DNA from: Candidatus Aegiribacteria sp.
Lineage (GTDB): Bacteria > Fermentibacterota > Fermentibacteria > Fermentibacterales > JCC-6
Length of the DNA stretch: 35,719 nucleotides
Reading direction: 5' to 3'
Assembly: GCA_030613065.1 (NCBI GenBank)
Contig: JAUWMQ010000012.1
Location: forward strand, 1-35,719
Shown: in pieces, positions 1 to 7,557 of the stretch
Layout of the letters: each line of letters opens with the position of its first letter
Numbering within the stretch: the first letter of the stretch is position 1
The notes under the pieces: generated by a model
Seen by the model: only the letters and a program-made list of their open reading frames with translations
Database searches by the model: none
What the model was told of the DNA's origin: nothing
Translations under genes and position numbers: made by a program

Positions 1-774
1 GACGGGAATCCGGTAGTAGCAGTAAATTCCGTAGAACCTCATTATTTTGCAGGATATACCGGAGGCAGAAAATCATTTCTTCCAGGTGTTTCGTCCAGGG
101 AATCCATAGTAATGAATCACTTCCATGCCTGCCTGCCGGGGGCGCTGCCCGGAAGGCTTGACGGTAACCCTGTACACACCGACATGATGGATGCTCTTTC
201 CATGCTGGAGGATAGAGTGGAGATAGTCCAGGGGAACGGGGTCGTACACCGCGGCAGACTCGCGCATTTTTACGCGGGTACATGCAGAGAATCATTCATG
301 AAAGCATCCGAGGCTTCAGCAGCACTGTCTACAGTTAGCGTTCCATACAGATCCCCTGTAGTTATCCTTCATCCAGGAGAACCTCTTGATATAAATCTCT
401 ATCAGTCTGAAAAAGCCATTTACAACTGTCATTCGATTTGTGAGGATGGTGGTTTTCTTCTTCTTATCAGCTCATGCACTGAAGGTCTGGGAGCGGATCA
501 TCTTGAGAAGGCCTTTATAACATCTATGGATGAAGGCTGGAATACTCCAGAGAGACATCAGTACAACCTGGGAGACCATACTATAGTCAGGCTGAAGAAT
601 ATGAGGAAAAGGATAAATCTGGCGCTTGCAAGCAGCCTCCCTGACAGTATTGTAGAAGGCATGGGCATTGAACCTGTTCATGATATTGAATCGTGGATTA
701 CACAGAAGAAATGCAACAGACCCATTTATATATCTGGAGCGGGTTTCGTAGTGCCTGCTGTTGAAGAGAATTGA
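1..774 (+). CDS. larA: LarA-like nickel-dependent lactate racemase family protein (5' truncated by window edge)
   Basis: Reading frame 1 is open from the first base, so this is the last 257 residues of a protein that starts outside the window. The first visible stretch contains EPHYFAGYTGGRKSFLPGVS, which matches the conserved LarA/DUF2088 segment around the nickel-pincer cofactor site (typical HFFAGYSGGRKSILPG). LarA racemises D- and L-lactate with a nickel-pincer nucleotide; relatives act on other 2-hydroxy acids, so the substrate cannot be fixed from this part. Family members are about 420 residues, so roughly the first 160 are missing. An internal ATG at 112 is not the start because homology extends upstream of it. 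The stop (772-774) lies 1 bp before the next start, placing it in the same operon as the kinase. Confidence 0.85.
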   Translation, partial: DGNPVVAVNSVEPHYFAGYTGGRKSFLPGVSSRESIVMNHFHACLPGALPGRLDGNPVHTDMMDALSMLEDRVEIVQGNGVVHRGRLAHFYAGTCRESFMKASEASAALSTVSVPYRSPVVILHPGEPLDINLYQSEKAIYNCHSICEDGGFLLLISSCTEGLGADHLEKAFITSMDEGWNTPERHQYNLGDHTIVRLKNMRKRINLALASSLPDSIVEGMGIEPVHDIESWITQKKCNRPIYISGAGFVVPAVEEN

Positions 775-775
775 C

Positions 776-2143
776 ATGTGGAGCATAAGAACCCGACTTT
801 TTCCATTGTTGGCGGTGATCATTCTCGTCTGGGTATTCTTCTACTACAGTTACAGTCTGGTTTCCCGCCTGAGGGAGGCCAGATCAGGCGCAAACGAAAC
901 CATAGCATGGTTCTGGGCGGGCGCGCAGGTTCCCATGAGCAGGCTGGCAGAGCTTGGTATGATGTACGTCTGTTCAGGATGCGGTTCAGCAAGCCCTGCG
1001 TACGGGTTTGAATCGGATTCAAGTAAAATGTATTTCTGCAGCGAATGCGGCACCGTAACCGAATGGTACTTCGTATCCATTGGAGGCATTGAAGAACGGG
1101 AGCGGCTTTTCCGCAGAACCAGGGATCTCTTCAAGGAGCTGGTTGAAAGACTGGATTATACGACTATTCTTTCCGATACGGATATGGTTCCCCAGGTTGT
1201 AAATGGTATTGCGGTTACGGACTCGATGAGCCTGGAGGATCTTAAATCGCTGATACTGCTTACCGAAGGACTGGACAACGAGAACACACCTATTCCAATA
1301 GAGGATTCCTATGGTGAAACAATTGGATACCTTCATTACGGATCGGATGAACTGGCGAAGGAACTTCTAATTGTGCCGTATATTGAACTAGCCATCCTGG
1401 TTGTTCTGATGCTCCTGTTTTTCTACGTCATCAAGGTAGAGATGAGAAAGGAAAAAGAACTTTCATGGATTGGTTTTGCCAGAGAAACGGCACATCAGAT
1501 CAGTACTCCTCTCTCATCCCTTATGGGCTGGATAGAATTGCTCAAAGAGAAGCCTGAAGTCGAGATGGATAAAGAGTTCGCTGAAGCTCTGGAATTTATC
1601 GAGAATGATGTTGATAGATTAACACAGATCGCCAGCAGGTACGGCCAGATTGGTAAGAAACCGAAGCTTGAGACGTGTATGATCAATCCAGTCATTCTCG
1701 ATACGGTACACTATTTCTCCGGGCGTCCCGGATTTCTGGTAAATACGAATCTGGAAACTGAATTGAAATCTGAGTATCAGGTTTATCTTAACAGGATTCT
1801 GTTCGGCTGGGTCATCGAAAACCTTTTGAAGAATTCAATTGCCGCCCTTAAAGATTCAAGAGGCGGAGTAATAATGATAAGCACAAGGGATGTTCAGGAA
1901 GGATCTGGACTGGTCGAAGTTGAAATTGCAGACAACGGGAAGGGAATCCCCTTTGCCGATCAGAAAAGGGTTTTCACAACGGGTTTCAGTACCAGACGAG
2001 GAGGATGGGGGCTGGGTCTTACTCTCAGCAGGCGTATCATAGAACAATATCATAATGGTACCCTGAATCTGATAGCCAGCTCACCCGGAAAGGGAACCAC
2101 TTTCATAATTAAGCTGCCTGCTTCATCGGAGGTTACGGAATGA
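776..2143 (+). CDS. porY: PorY-like sensor histidine kinase with an extracytoplasmic zinc ribbon
   Basis: Membrane sensor kinase of 455 residues. From the ATG at 776: transmembrane helix about residues 8-29, an extracytoplasmic sensor region, a second helix about 200-220, then HisKA and HATPase_c domains. The H-box ETAHQISTPLSSL places the phospho-acceptor at His240. The N-box (NLLKNSIAAL), G1 (DNGKGIP), F-box (FTTGFSTRRGG) and G2 (WGLGL) are all present, so it should be active. The segment before the second helix (YLHYGSDEL...PYIEL) and the ETAHQ motif resemble the Bacteroidetes PorY kinase. Four cysteines as two CxxC pairs (66/69 and 88/91) form a likely zinc ribbon just outside the first helix, which I do not associate with PorY. 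An in-frame TTG at 761 is an alternative start; AAGAGAA at 764-770 favours the ATG. It overlaps porX by 4 bp, so the pair is probably cognate. Confidence 0.85.
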   Translation: MWSIRTRLFPLLAVIILVWVFFYYSYSLVSRLREARSGANETIAWFWAGAQVPMSRLAELGMMYVCSGCGSASPAYGFESDSSKMYFCSECGTVTEWYFVSIGGIEERERLFRRTRDLFKELVERLDYTTILSDTDMVPQVVNGIAVTDSMSLEDLKSLILLTEGLDNENTPIPIEDSYGETIGYLHYGSDELAKELLIVPYIELAILVVLMLLFFYVIKVEMRKEKELSWIGFARETAHQISTPLSSLMGWIELLKEKPEVEMDKEFAEALEFIENDVDRLTQIASRYGQIGKKPKLETCMINPVILDTVHYFSGRPGFLVNTNLETELKSEYQVYLNRILFGWVIENLLKNSIAALKDSRGGVIMISTRDVQEGSGLVEVEIADNGKGIPFADQKRVFTTGFSTRRGGWGLGLTLSRRIIEQYHNGTLNLIASSPGKGTTFIIKLPASSEVTE

Positions 2144-3696
2144 TTACTGTGCTATGGGTAGATGATGAGATAGAGCACCTCAAAAGTCATATACGATTTC
2201 TTGAAAAGCGCGATTACAGGGTGATTGCCGCACACAGCGGGCAGCAGGCCCTTGATTTACTGAAGGAAAATCAGGTGGACATTGTTCTCATGGATCAGAT
2301 GATGGTGGGAATGGATGGAATGGAAACCGTATCCAGCATACGAAAAAGTTATCATGTACTTCCGATTGTCATGGTAACCCAGAGTGAAGAAGAAGAACTT
2401 ATGGATCTTGCAATAGGCGGTGAGGTTGATGATTATCTGACAAAACCTGTGAACCCCAGTCAGATCCTTCTTGTGATCAAGAGGTTGCTGATGGGCAACC
2501 GCCTGAGGACCCAGAGAGCCGCCAGAGAGGTGGTTGATCAGACAGCCAGGGTCATGGATATGCTCAGCCATGAGATGAACTGGAGAAAATGGGTCAATAT
2601 TTACCGCTCGTGGGTAGAGAAGGATGTCGCTTCTGACGGCTCCCTCACTGACGAGATGAAGAGTATTGACAAAAACAGGTTCAGTGATCTGGAGCTTGAT
2701 TTCTCAAAACATGTTGAACTCCATTTTCCAGACTGGATATCCGGCACAGATCCGGATTCTCCCCTTATGTCGCACAACTATCTTGAACGTGTTGTTGTTC
2801 CTCAAATGGAATCATCCGAAGAGCTGGTTATGATAGTAATTGACTGTATGAGGTACGACCAGTGGCTTACTATGGCTCCTATTCTTGAGAAGTGGTTTCA
2901 TATTGAGACTGATTTCATGCTTACTGTCCTTCCATCCGCGACACCCTATAGCAGAAACTCCCTTTTCGCCGGTTTTCTTCCAAGAGATATCTGGAGATTC
3001 TACCGGCATAAATGGGATGAGCACTACGGAGAAGCCGGATTGAACAGGCATGAGCAATACTTCCTTACGGAGGCACTTAGAAGATTGGGCGCCAACAAGA
3101 GTATCCAGCCGGAATACGTTAAGGTAAGTAACAGAAGAGAGGGAGAGGCACTGATACATTCCCTCTCAAAATCTCTAAAGGATGGATTTCTTGCGATAAT
3201 TGTTAATTACATAGATCATTTGACCCACGGCAGGTCAGAGCTGGATCTTATCAGAGACCTTGCTCCCGATATATCCAGCTTCCGAAAACTGGCTGAGACA
3301 TGGTTCAGATCTTCATTTCTGAAGGATTTATTCCATACCCTTGCGGCAAGGGGGTCTACGGTTGTAATTACCAGCGATCACGGTTCCGTTTTTACATCTC
3401 GCGAGACAAGGATAAAGGGCAGAGGTGTTTCAGGCAGTATAAGATTCCGTTTTGGAGACTCAATGACAGCTGATCCAAAGGCGACTATTACTGTACAGAA
3501 TCCGGCTGAATGGGGTCTGCCTGATGAAAGATCTTCAAAGAGATATCTCTTTGCGAGATCTGACTATTTCATGATGTTCCATAACATACCCAGGGAAGAG
3601 ATGTACAAATTCAGAAATACATTTCAGCATGGCGGGGTTTCGCTTGAGGAGATGATAGTTCCCAGCATTATCCTGAAGCCCAAAAGCATGAGATGA
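2140..3696 (+). CDS. porX: PorX-type response regulator with PglZ phosphodiesterase domain
   Basis: 518 residues. The N-terminal receiver domain (about 1-120) has the acidic pair Asp8/Asp9, phospho-acceptor Asp52, Thr80 and Lys102. A helical linker follows, then a PglZ domain of the alkaline phosphatase superfamily (about 210-515). Metal and nucleophile candidates are Asp235 (IDCMRYDQW), Thr268 (SATPYSRNS), Asp359 and His363 (YIDHLTHGRS), and Asp413-His414 (ITSDHGS). In Bacteroidetes, PorX is phosphorylated by PorY, regulates the type IX secretion system and hydrolyses oligonucleotides, including cyclic ones. All key residues appear intact here. It follows a PorY-like kinase with ATGA overlap and precedes tsaE, an order also seen in Bacteroidetes. 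No type IX secretion structural gene lies in this window, so the output pathway is inferred. Confidence 0.9.
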   Translation: MITVLWVDDEIEHLKSHIRFLEKRDYRVIAAHSGQQALDLLKENQVDIVLMDQMMVGMDGMETVSSIRKSYHVLPIVMVTQSEEEELMDLAIGGEVDDYLTKPVNPSQILLVIKRLLMGNRLRTQRAAREVVDQTARVMDMLSHEMNWRKWVNIYRSWVEKDVASDGSLTDEMKSIDKNRFSDLELDFSKHVELHFPDWISGTDPDSPLMSHNYLERVVVPQMESSEELVMIVIDCMRYDQWLTMAPILEKWFHIETDFMLTVLPSATPYSRNSLFAGFLPRDIWRFYRHKWDEHYGEAGLNRHEQYFLTEALRRLGANKSIQPEYVKVSNRREGEALIHSLSKSLKDGFLAIIVNYIDHLTHGRSELDLIRDLAPDISSFRKLAETWFRSSFLKDLFHTLAARGSTVVITSDHGSVFTSRETRIKGRGVSGSIRFRFGDSMTADPKATITVQNPAEWGLPDERSSKRYLFARSDYFMMFHNIPREEMYKFRNTFQHGGVSLEEMIVPSIILKPKSMR

Positions 3697-4118
3697 TAGA
3701 TCAGACTTCTCTGGAAAAGCTTGCCAGGGGAATCGCCGGTCGCATGGGACCCGGCAGCAGGCTTTTTCTATCAGGAGACCTGGGTGCCGGGAAATCGGTA
3801 TTCGCAAGGGCTGTTCTCAGGGAACTGGGGGTGAACGGCAGTATTCCAAGCCCCAGTTTCATAGTGAATGCACTTTACAGTGTCGCAGGTCTGGAAATCC
3901 ATCACATAGACCTCTACAGGCTGAAAGGAATTCCTGATGAACTGGAATTCTACGGTATTTACGAAGTATTTGAAAGCGATGCCGCAATAATTGTTGAATG
4001 GGCTGAGCGGCTGGATGCAGCCATCCTGCAGAAGGGGATATTCGTAAGTATAGGCTTTACCGATAATGCGATGATGAGGGAGGTGAGTGTTGATGAAAGG
4101 GGTCTGGCTGGGAATTGA
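3693..4118 (+). CDS. tsaE: tRNA t6A37 biosynthesis ATPase TsaE
   Basis: 141 residues, a normal length for TsaE. The Walker A motif GDLGAGKS is at residues 28-35; the SPSF segment, a Tyr/His-Asp-containing HHIDLYRL and the VEWAERL motif follow, all typical of the family. TsaE is the ATPase that drives turnover of the TsaB-TsaD complex, which transfers threonylcarbamoyl to A37 of ANN-decoding tRNAs. The last Walker A residue is Ser where Thr is more common; both can coordinate Mg. The start ATG overlaps the porX stop (ATGA), and the 3' end overlaps tsaB by 26 bp, so translational coupling is likely. TsaD and TsaC are not in the window. Confidence 0.93.
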   Translation: MIDQTSLEKLARGIAGRMGPGSRLFLSGDLGAGKSVFARAVLRELGVNGSIPSPSFIVNALYSVAGLEIHHIDLYRLKGIPDELEFYGIYEVFESDAAIIVEWAERLDAAILQKGIFVSIGFTDNAMMREVSVDERGLAGN

Positions 4119-4764
4119 GACCACAACTGCCACCGGTGGGGTTGCGGTAATGAAAAATGGAATTCTTCTGGCGGAGGAGTGTTTCCCGATCAGGGCAACA
4201 CATTCAGAAAAAGTCCTTCCGGGTATCGCAGGACTTCTCATGCAGGTTGATGTGGGACAGGAAGAAATAGCCGGAATCGCCGTATCATCGGGTCCTGGAT
4301 CCTACACCGGGCTTCGTATCGGTATCGCCACCGCCTATGGACTGTCTGCTGGATGGGGCATTGGCGCAATTGGTGTAGAGACACTCAGAGTTCTTGCAGT
4401 ATCAGTTACAGCTGAATGCCCTGTCCTTTCATGTATAAGTGCCAGAAATAATGAGGTTTTTGCCGCTGTTTATGAAAACAGTTCCTTCGAAGCCGGCGAA
4501 ATTGTGCCTCCAGGTATTTACACTTCTTCTGCCATTGAGAAGAGGATATCCAAACTGGGTAAAGTGATAGCAGTTGGCAGCGGGAAGGACTTATTGTCGT
4601 TTCCCGAGAGTGTAAGAATAACCGAGCCGCTCTGGGATACTCCCAGACCTTCGGTTGTTGCATTACTGGGTTCATTCAAGGCGGAATCGTACGGTTTCGA
4701 TGAGCAGCCGACTCCCGTATACCTTCGTGGATTCAACGAGAAAGCGAATAGCAATGTTCCCTGA
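4093..4764 (+). CDS. tsaB: tRNA t6A37 biosynthesis protein TsaB
   Basis: 223 residues. ASKHA-fold protein beginning GIETTTATGGVAV, with the hallmark SGPGSYTGLRIG (about residues 65-77) and the ISARNNEVFAAVY segment typical of TsaB. It acts as the non-catalytic scaffold partner of TsaD in N6-threonylcarbamoyladenosine synthesis. In-frame GTG (4087) and TTG (4090) precede the chosen ATG at 4093; the GGAGG at 4079-4083 sits 9 nt before the ATG and too close to the GTG, so the ATG is preferred. It lies between tsaE and the RimI-PNP fusion, the classical tsaE-tsaB-rimI order. Confidence 0.92.
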   Translation: MKGVWLGIETTTATGGVAVMKNGILLAEECFPIRATHSEKVLPGIAGLLMQVDVGQEEIAGIAVSSGPGSYTGLRIGIATAYGLSAGWGIGAIGVETLRVLAVSVTAECPVLSCISARNNEVFAAVYENSSFEAGEIVPPGIYTSSAIEKRISKLGKVIAVGSGKDLLSFPESVRITEPLWDTPRPSVVALLGSFKAESYGFDEQPTPVYLRGFNEKANSNVP

Positions 4765-5986
4765 GATCCGCCTTGCATCTACCATTGATATTCCAGACAT
4801 AATGGATATTGAGGTCAAATCATTCCCGTATCCATGGGATACGGAAACCATTACCGCGTGTGTTGAATCTCCGGCTTTCCGAACATGGACCTCAAGATTC
4901 GAAGGTAGAGTCGCCGGATATATTACCGCCGAACTCGATACCAGCGGTCTTCATATTGTTAACCTTGCGACAGGCAAAGATGAAAGAAGGCAGGGTCTGG
5001 CAACCTGTCTTCTAAGAACAGCCGAATCGTGGGGTCGGCGCCTCGGTGCCGCGACTTCCCTTCTTGAAGTAAGGAATAGCGCTCTGCCTGCTCTGGCGCT
5101 TTACGAGAAAAACGGCTACATCCGCACGCGGCTTATCAGAAGATACTATCCTGACGGAGAAGACGGACAGGAGTTCAGGAAAAACATCCTTCCGAACAGG
5201 GTTACCACAGCTATCGCGGAAAGGATCATCAGCAGGTGTACTATCATCCCCCCCGTGGGAGTTATTTTGGGTTCCGGCCTGTCATGGCTGGCAGAGGAGT
5301 TCGGGTCATCGCTTGAGATAGGTTATGAGGAATTACTTGGAGAAACCAGCCCGGAAGTTCCCGGGCATCCCGGAAAGATCTCATTCAGCCGCTGCGGCAG
5401 GTTCGTATTCATGCTGGGCAGACGCCACCATTATCAGGGTTATATCGGAGACGAGATATCTTTGCTGCCCGGCGTACTTGGAGATCTCGGTGTTACAGCA
5501 TGGATACTCACGTCATCTTCCGGTGCAGTCGATACGGAACTTCGTCCGGGTGATGCCGTTCTGTTCAGGGATCATGTAAACTTCTCAGGATGTGTACCGG
5601 AATGCATAATTGGAAGGGTTGGAAGATCAGTCTACTCAGACAGGCTCAGAAAAGCGGCTGAGAAAGCTGCGCAGAGAACCGGAATTGAACTCAAGCAAGG
5701 AATCTTTGCATCTGTTTCAGGCCCTGCCTACGAAACATCCGCAGAGATAGGATTTTTAAAGAACATGTGCTTTTCCACAGTATCCATGTCAACTGTACCC
5801 GAAGCTCTCCTTCTTGCTTCACGCGGATTCGATGTGGCAGCCGTGTCACTGGTGACTAATTCGGCATCCCCGGAAGAGGTGCTTACTCATGAGGAAGTTC
5901 TCTCATCACAGGGAACGGTCAAAATAAAACAGGAAGACTTCCTTTCTTCCTTCATCCGGGAGGTTGCCTCAGTTGAATTACAGTGA
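4754..5986 (+). CDS. RimI-type N-acetyltransferase fused to class II purine nucleoside phosphorylase
   Basis: One continuous frame of 410 residues carries two full domains. Residues about 1-145 are a GNAT acetyltransferase like RimI, which acetylates the N-terminal alanine of ribosomal protein S18: acetyl-CoA loop RRQGLATCLL (79-88 region), LEVRNSALPALALYEKNGY, and the closing RRYYPDGEDGQEF. Residues about 148-410 are a trimeric-type purine nucleoside phosphorylase: phosphate loop GSGL (173-176), VPGHPGK, GRRHHYQGY, DHVNFSG, GPAYETSAEI, VSMSTVPEA and VTNSASP. Both halves retain their family motifs, so both are probably active. Typical RimI ends and typical PNP begins almost exactly at the junction, with no spare linker. 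The start ATG overlaps the tsaB stop by 11 bp; an upstream frame extension to 4655 lies inside tsaB and is rejected. Confidence 0.88.
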   Translation: MFPEIRLASTIDIPDIMDIEVKSFPYPWDTETITACVESPAFRTWTSRFEGRVAGYITAELDTSGLHIVNLATGKDERRQGLATCLLRTAESWGRRLGAATSLLEVRNSALPALALYEKNGYIRTRLIRRYYPDGEDGQEFRKNILPNRVTTAIAERIISRCTIIPPVGVILGSGLSWLAEEFGSSLEIGYEELLGETSPEVPGHPGKISFSRCGRFVFMLGRRHHYQGYIGDEISLLPGVLGDLGVTAWILTSSSGAVDTELRPGDAVLFRDHVNFSGCVPECIIGRVGRSVYSDRLRKAAEKAAQRTGIELKQGIFASVSGPAYETSAEIGFLKNMCFSTVSMSTVPEALLLASRGFDVAAVSLVTNSASPEEVLTHEEVLSSQGTVKIKQEDFLSSFIREVASVELQ

Positions 5987-7250
5987 TGTGGAGAAATACC
6001 TCTTCGACAGGAGGAGGATGGGTATGAAATTCGGCCTGGACCGGGTCAGAAAACTCATGAAGGAAGCCTGCGACCCGCAGGAGAATTTCAGAACAGTTCA
6101 TTTAGTTGGCACAAACGGAAAGGGCAGCACAACTGCACTTCTTGCCGAGATTCTCAGGCATCTCGGTTTCAGAACAGGGAGAATTACCTCCCCCCATCTT
6201 TTACACTTCAGGGAAAGGACTGCAGTTGACGGCATATGGATTCCCGAAAAAGAAGTTGTGAAATTCGTAGAACTTTTCAGAGATAGAATTGAGGAGCACA
6301 GCGCAACTTTTTTCGAGATTGCAACTGTTATGTCAGCATGGCATTTCATGAACAGCGGTGTAGATCTGGTGGTTGCTGAGGCCGGTCTGGGAGGAAGACT
6401 CGATGCTACAAGACTTCTGAGCGGTGAGTGCACTGTCTTCACCGGAGTGGAGATCGAGCACAGGAGAATTCTTGGATCAACTGAAGCTGCCATCACAGCG
6501 GAAAAAGTTGCCATAGCAAGGGAGGGATCTGCGCTGATCGCTTACAGACAGGAACCCGAAGTAGAGAAAGTAATCACCAGAGTCGTCAAAGAGGGAAATC
6601 TTCAGCGCATAATCCCGGACCCCGCTTCGAGCGCTCCCCTTCCGGGTGAGCATCAGAAGCGTAACGCAGGATTGGCAATTGCAGCAGCGCTTCATATATC
6701 GGGAAACGATGAGACTTCGGTTGTGCGAAGTTTCGAGAAAGCATGTTCTACACTGAGATGGGCCGGGCGTACCGATCTGCGTTCAGGATCTCCTTCCATC
6801 CTGTTTGATGTTGCCCATACCCCGGGTGCTATTGCTTTACTGGTGAAGCATCTGAAAAGCTGCTTCAGTATTCCTGTACCGGCTGTGGTAGGTTTCCTGG
6901 AGGACAAATTCTGGCGGGAAATGACCCTCCAGCTGAAAGGAATATTCAACCCGGTAATTACAACCACTCCGGTTAACGAGCGATCACTGCCGGCGAAAAC
7001 ACTTGCTGCGGAGTTCAGGAAACACGGAGTTGAAGCTCTCTGGGATGATGATATAGGCAGGGCAGTGGAAAAGGGCAGATCACTGGCTTCAGATATCCTG
7101 GTCGTAGCGGGTTCGTTCTTCGTTGTCGGAGATGCCATGCGGCAGGCGTGGGAGAAGGGTTGGATAACTATGCCTGCAGAAGGGGAGGAGCAGAGACAGC
7201 TTTTCGATAATGTTACCAATGTTGACAGTCCTCTGAGGACTGATGTATAG
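5973..7250 (+). CDS. folC: Folylpolyglutamate synthase / dihydrofolate synthase FolC
   Basis: 425 residues, Mur-ligase fold. Motifs in order: P-loop GTNGKGSTT, GRITSPHLLHFRERT, FEIATVMSAWHF, AEAGLGGRLDATR, a region equivalent to the DH..LG segment (VEIEHRRILGST) followed by AITAEKVAIAREG, then HQKRNAGLA and FDVAHTPGA. FolC adds glutamate to dihydropteroate and to folates, fitting the folE and folP genes at 16-18 kb. In the last motif the usual AHNP is AHTP, a substitution of the conserved Asn. A TTG at 5964 directly abuts GGGAGG (5958-5963); the TTG at 5973, 9 nt downstream, is the better start and overlaps the PNP stop. The stop codon falls in the first copy of a 19-bp tandem repeat. Confidence 0.9.
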   Translation: MNYSDVEKYLFDRRRMGMKFGLDRVRKLMKEACDPQENFRTVHLVGTNGKGSTTALLAEILRHLGFRTGRITSPHLLHFRERTAVDGIWIPEKEVVKFVELFRDRIEEHSATFFEIATVMSAWHFMNSGVDLVVAEAGLGGRLDATRLLSGECTVFTGVEIEHRRILGSTEAAITAEKVAIAREGSALIAYRQEPEVEKVITRVVKEGNLQRIIPDPASSAPLPGEHQKRNAGLAIAAALHISGNDETSVVRSFEKACSTLRWAGRTDLRSGSPSILFDVAHTPGAIALLVKHLKSCFSIPVPAVVGFLEDKFWREMTLQLKGIFNPVITTTPVNERSLPAKTLAAEFRKHGVEALWDDDIGRAVEKGRSLASDILVVAGSFFVVGDAMRQAWEKGWITMPAEGEEQRQLFDNVTNVDSPLRTDV

Positions 7251-7280
7251 GTATTGTTCATATGTATAGGTATTGTTCAT
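7243..7280. repeat. 19-bp perfect tandem direct repeat at the folC 3' end
   Basis: ATGTATAGGTATTGTTCAT occurs at 7243-7261 and immediately again at 7262-7280 without mismatch. The folC stop codon (TAG, 7248-7250) is inside copy one, and the next gene starts 41 bp after copy two. It could be a recent local duplication or a pair of protein-binding half-sites in the leader of the next gene. Confidence 0.85.
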
Positions 7281-7320
7281 ACAAGTAGATGTTAGATCCA
7301 TATGCTGGAGGTAGAATTCA

Positions 7321-7557
7321 ATGGCGAAAAAGAACAAAGCTGCTTCTGAAGTTATCGATCAGAAGGAGAGTACAGAGGGTGCAGCTCCATTTACACTTGT
7401 AAATTATATCCTGTTTGCTGCCGGGCTGCTTGATATTATCATCGGATGGTTCCTCCTCCGTGGGGGACGTATCACCATTGCCCCTGTCATGCTGATTGCA
7501 GGATACTGCGTAATCATTCCTCTTGCTATCGTATTCAGAAAAAAGCAACCTGAGTGA
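7321..7557 (+). CDS. Small two-helix membrane protein (DUF3098-like)
   Basis: 78 residues: a charged N-terminus, then two hydrophobic helices (about 27-46 and 52-71) separated by GGRITIAP, and a short basic tail ending RKKQPE. GGAGGT at 7307-7312 lies 8 nt before the ATG. The size, the NYILF...G opening of helix one and the short glycine turn resemble DUF3098 proteins of the Bacteroidetes group; this is an impression, not a search result. Function unknown. Its stop overlaps the GTG start of the next lipoprotein gene by 4 bp, so the two are translationally coupled. Confidence 0.8.
   Translation: MAKKNKAASEVIDQKESTEGAAPFTLVNYILFAAGLLDIIIGWFLLRGGRITIAPVMLIAGYCVIIPLAIVFRKKQPE

Noticed and set aside
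4655-4753. Upstream extension of the RimI-PNP frame
   Set aside because: It lies wholly within tsaB, and RimI homology begins at the ATG at 4754.
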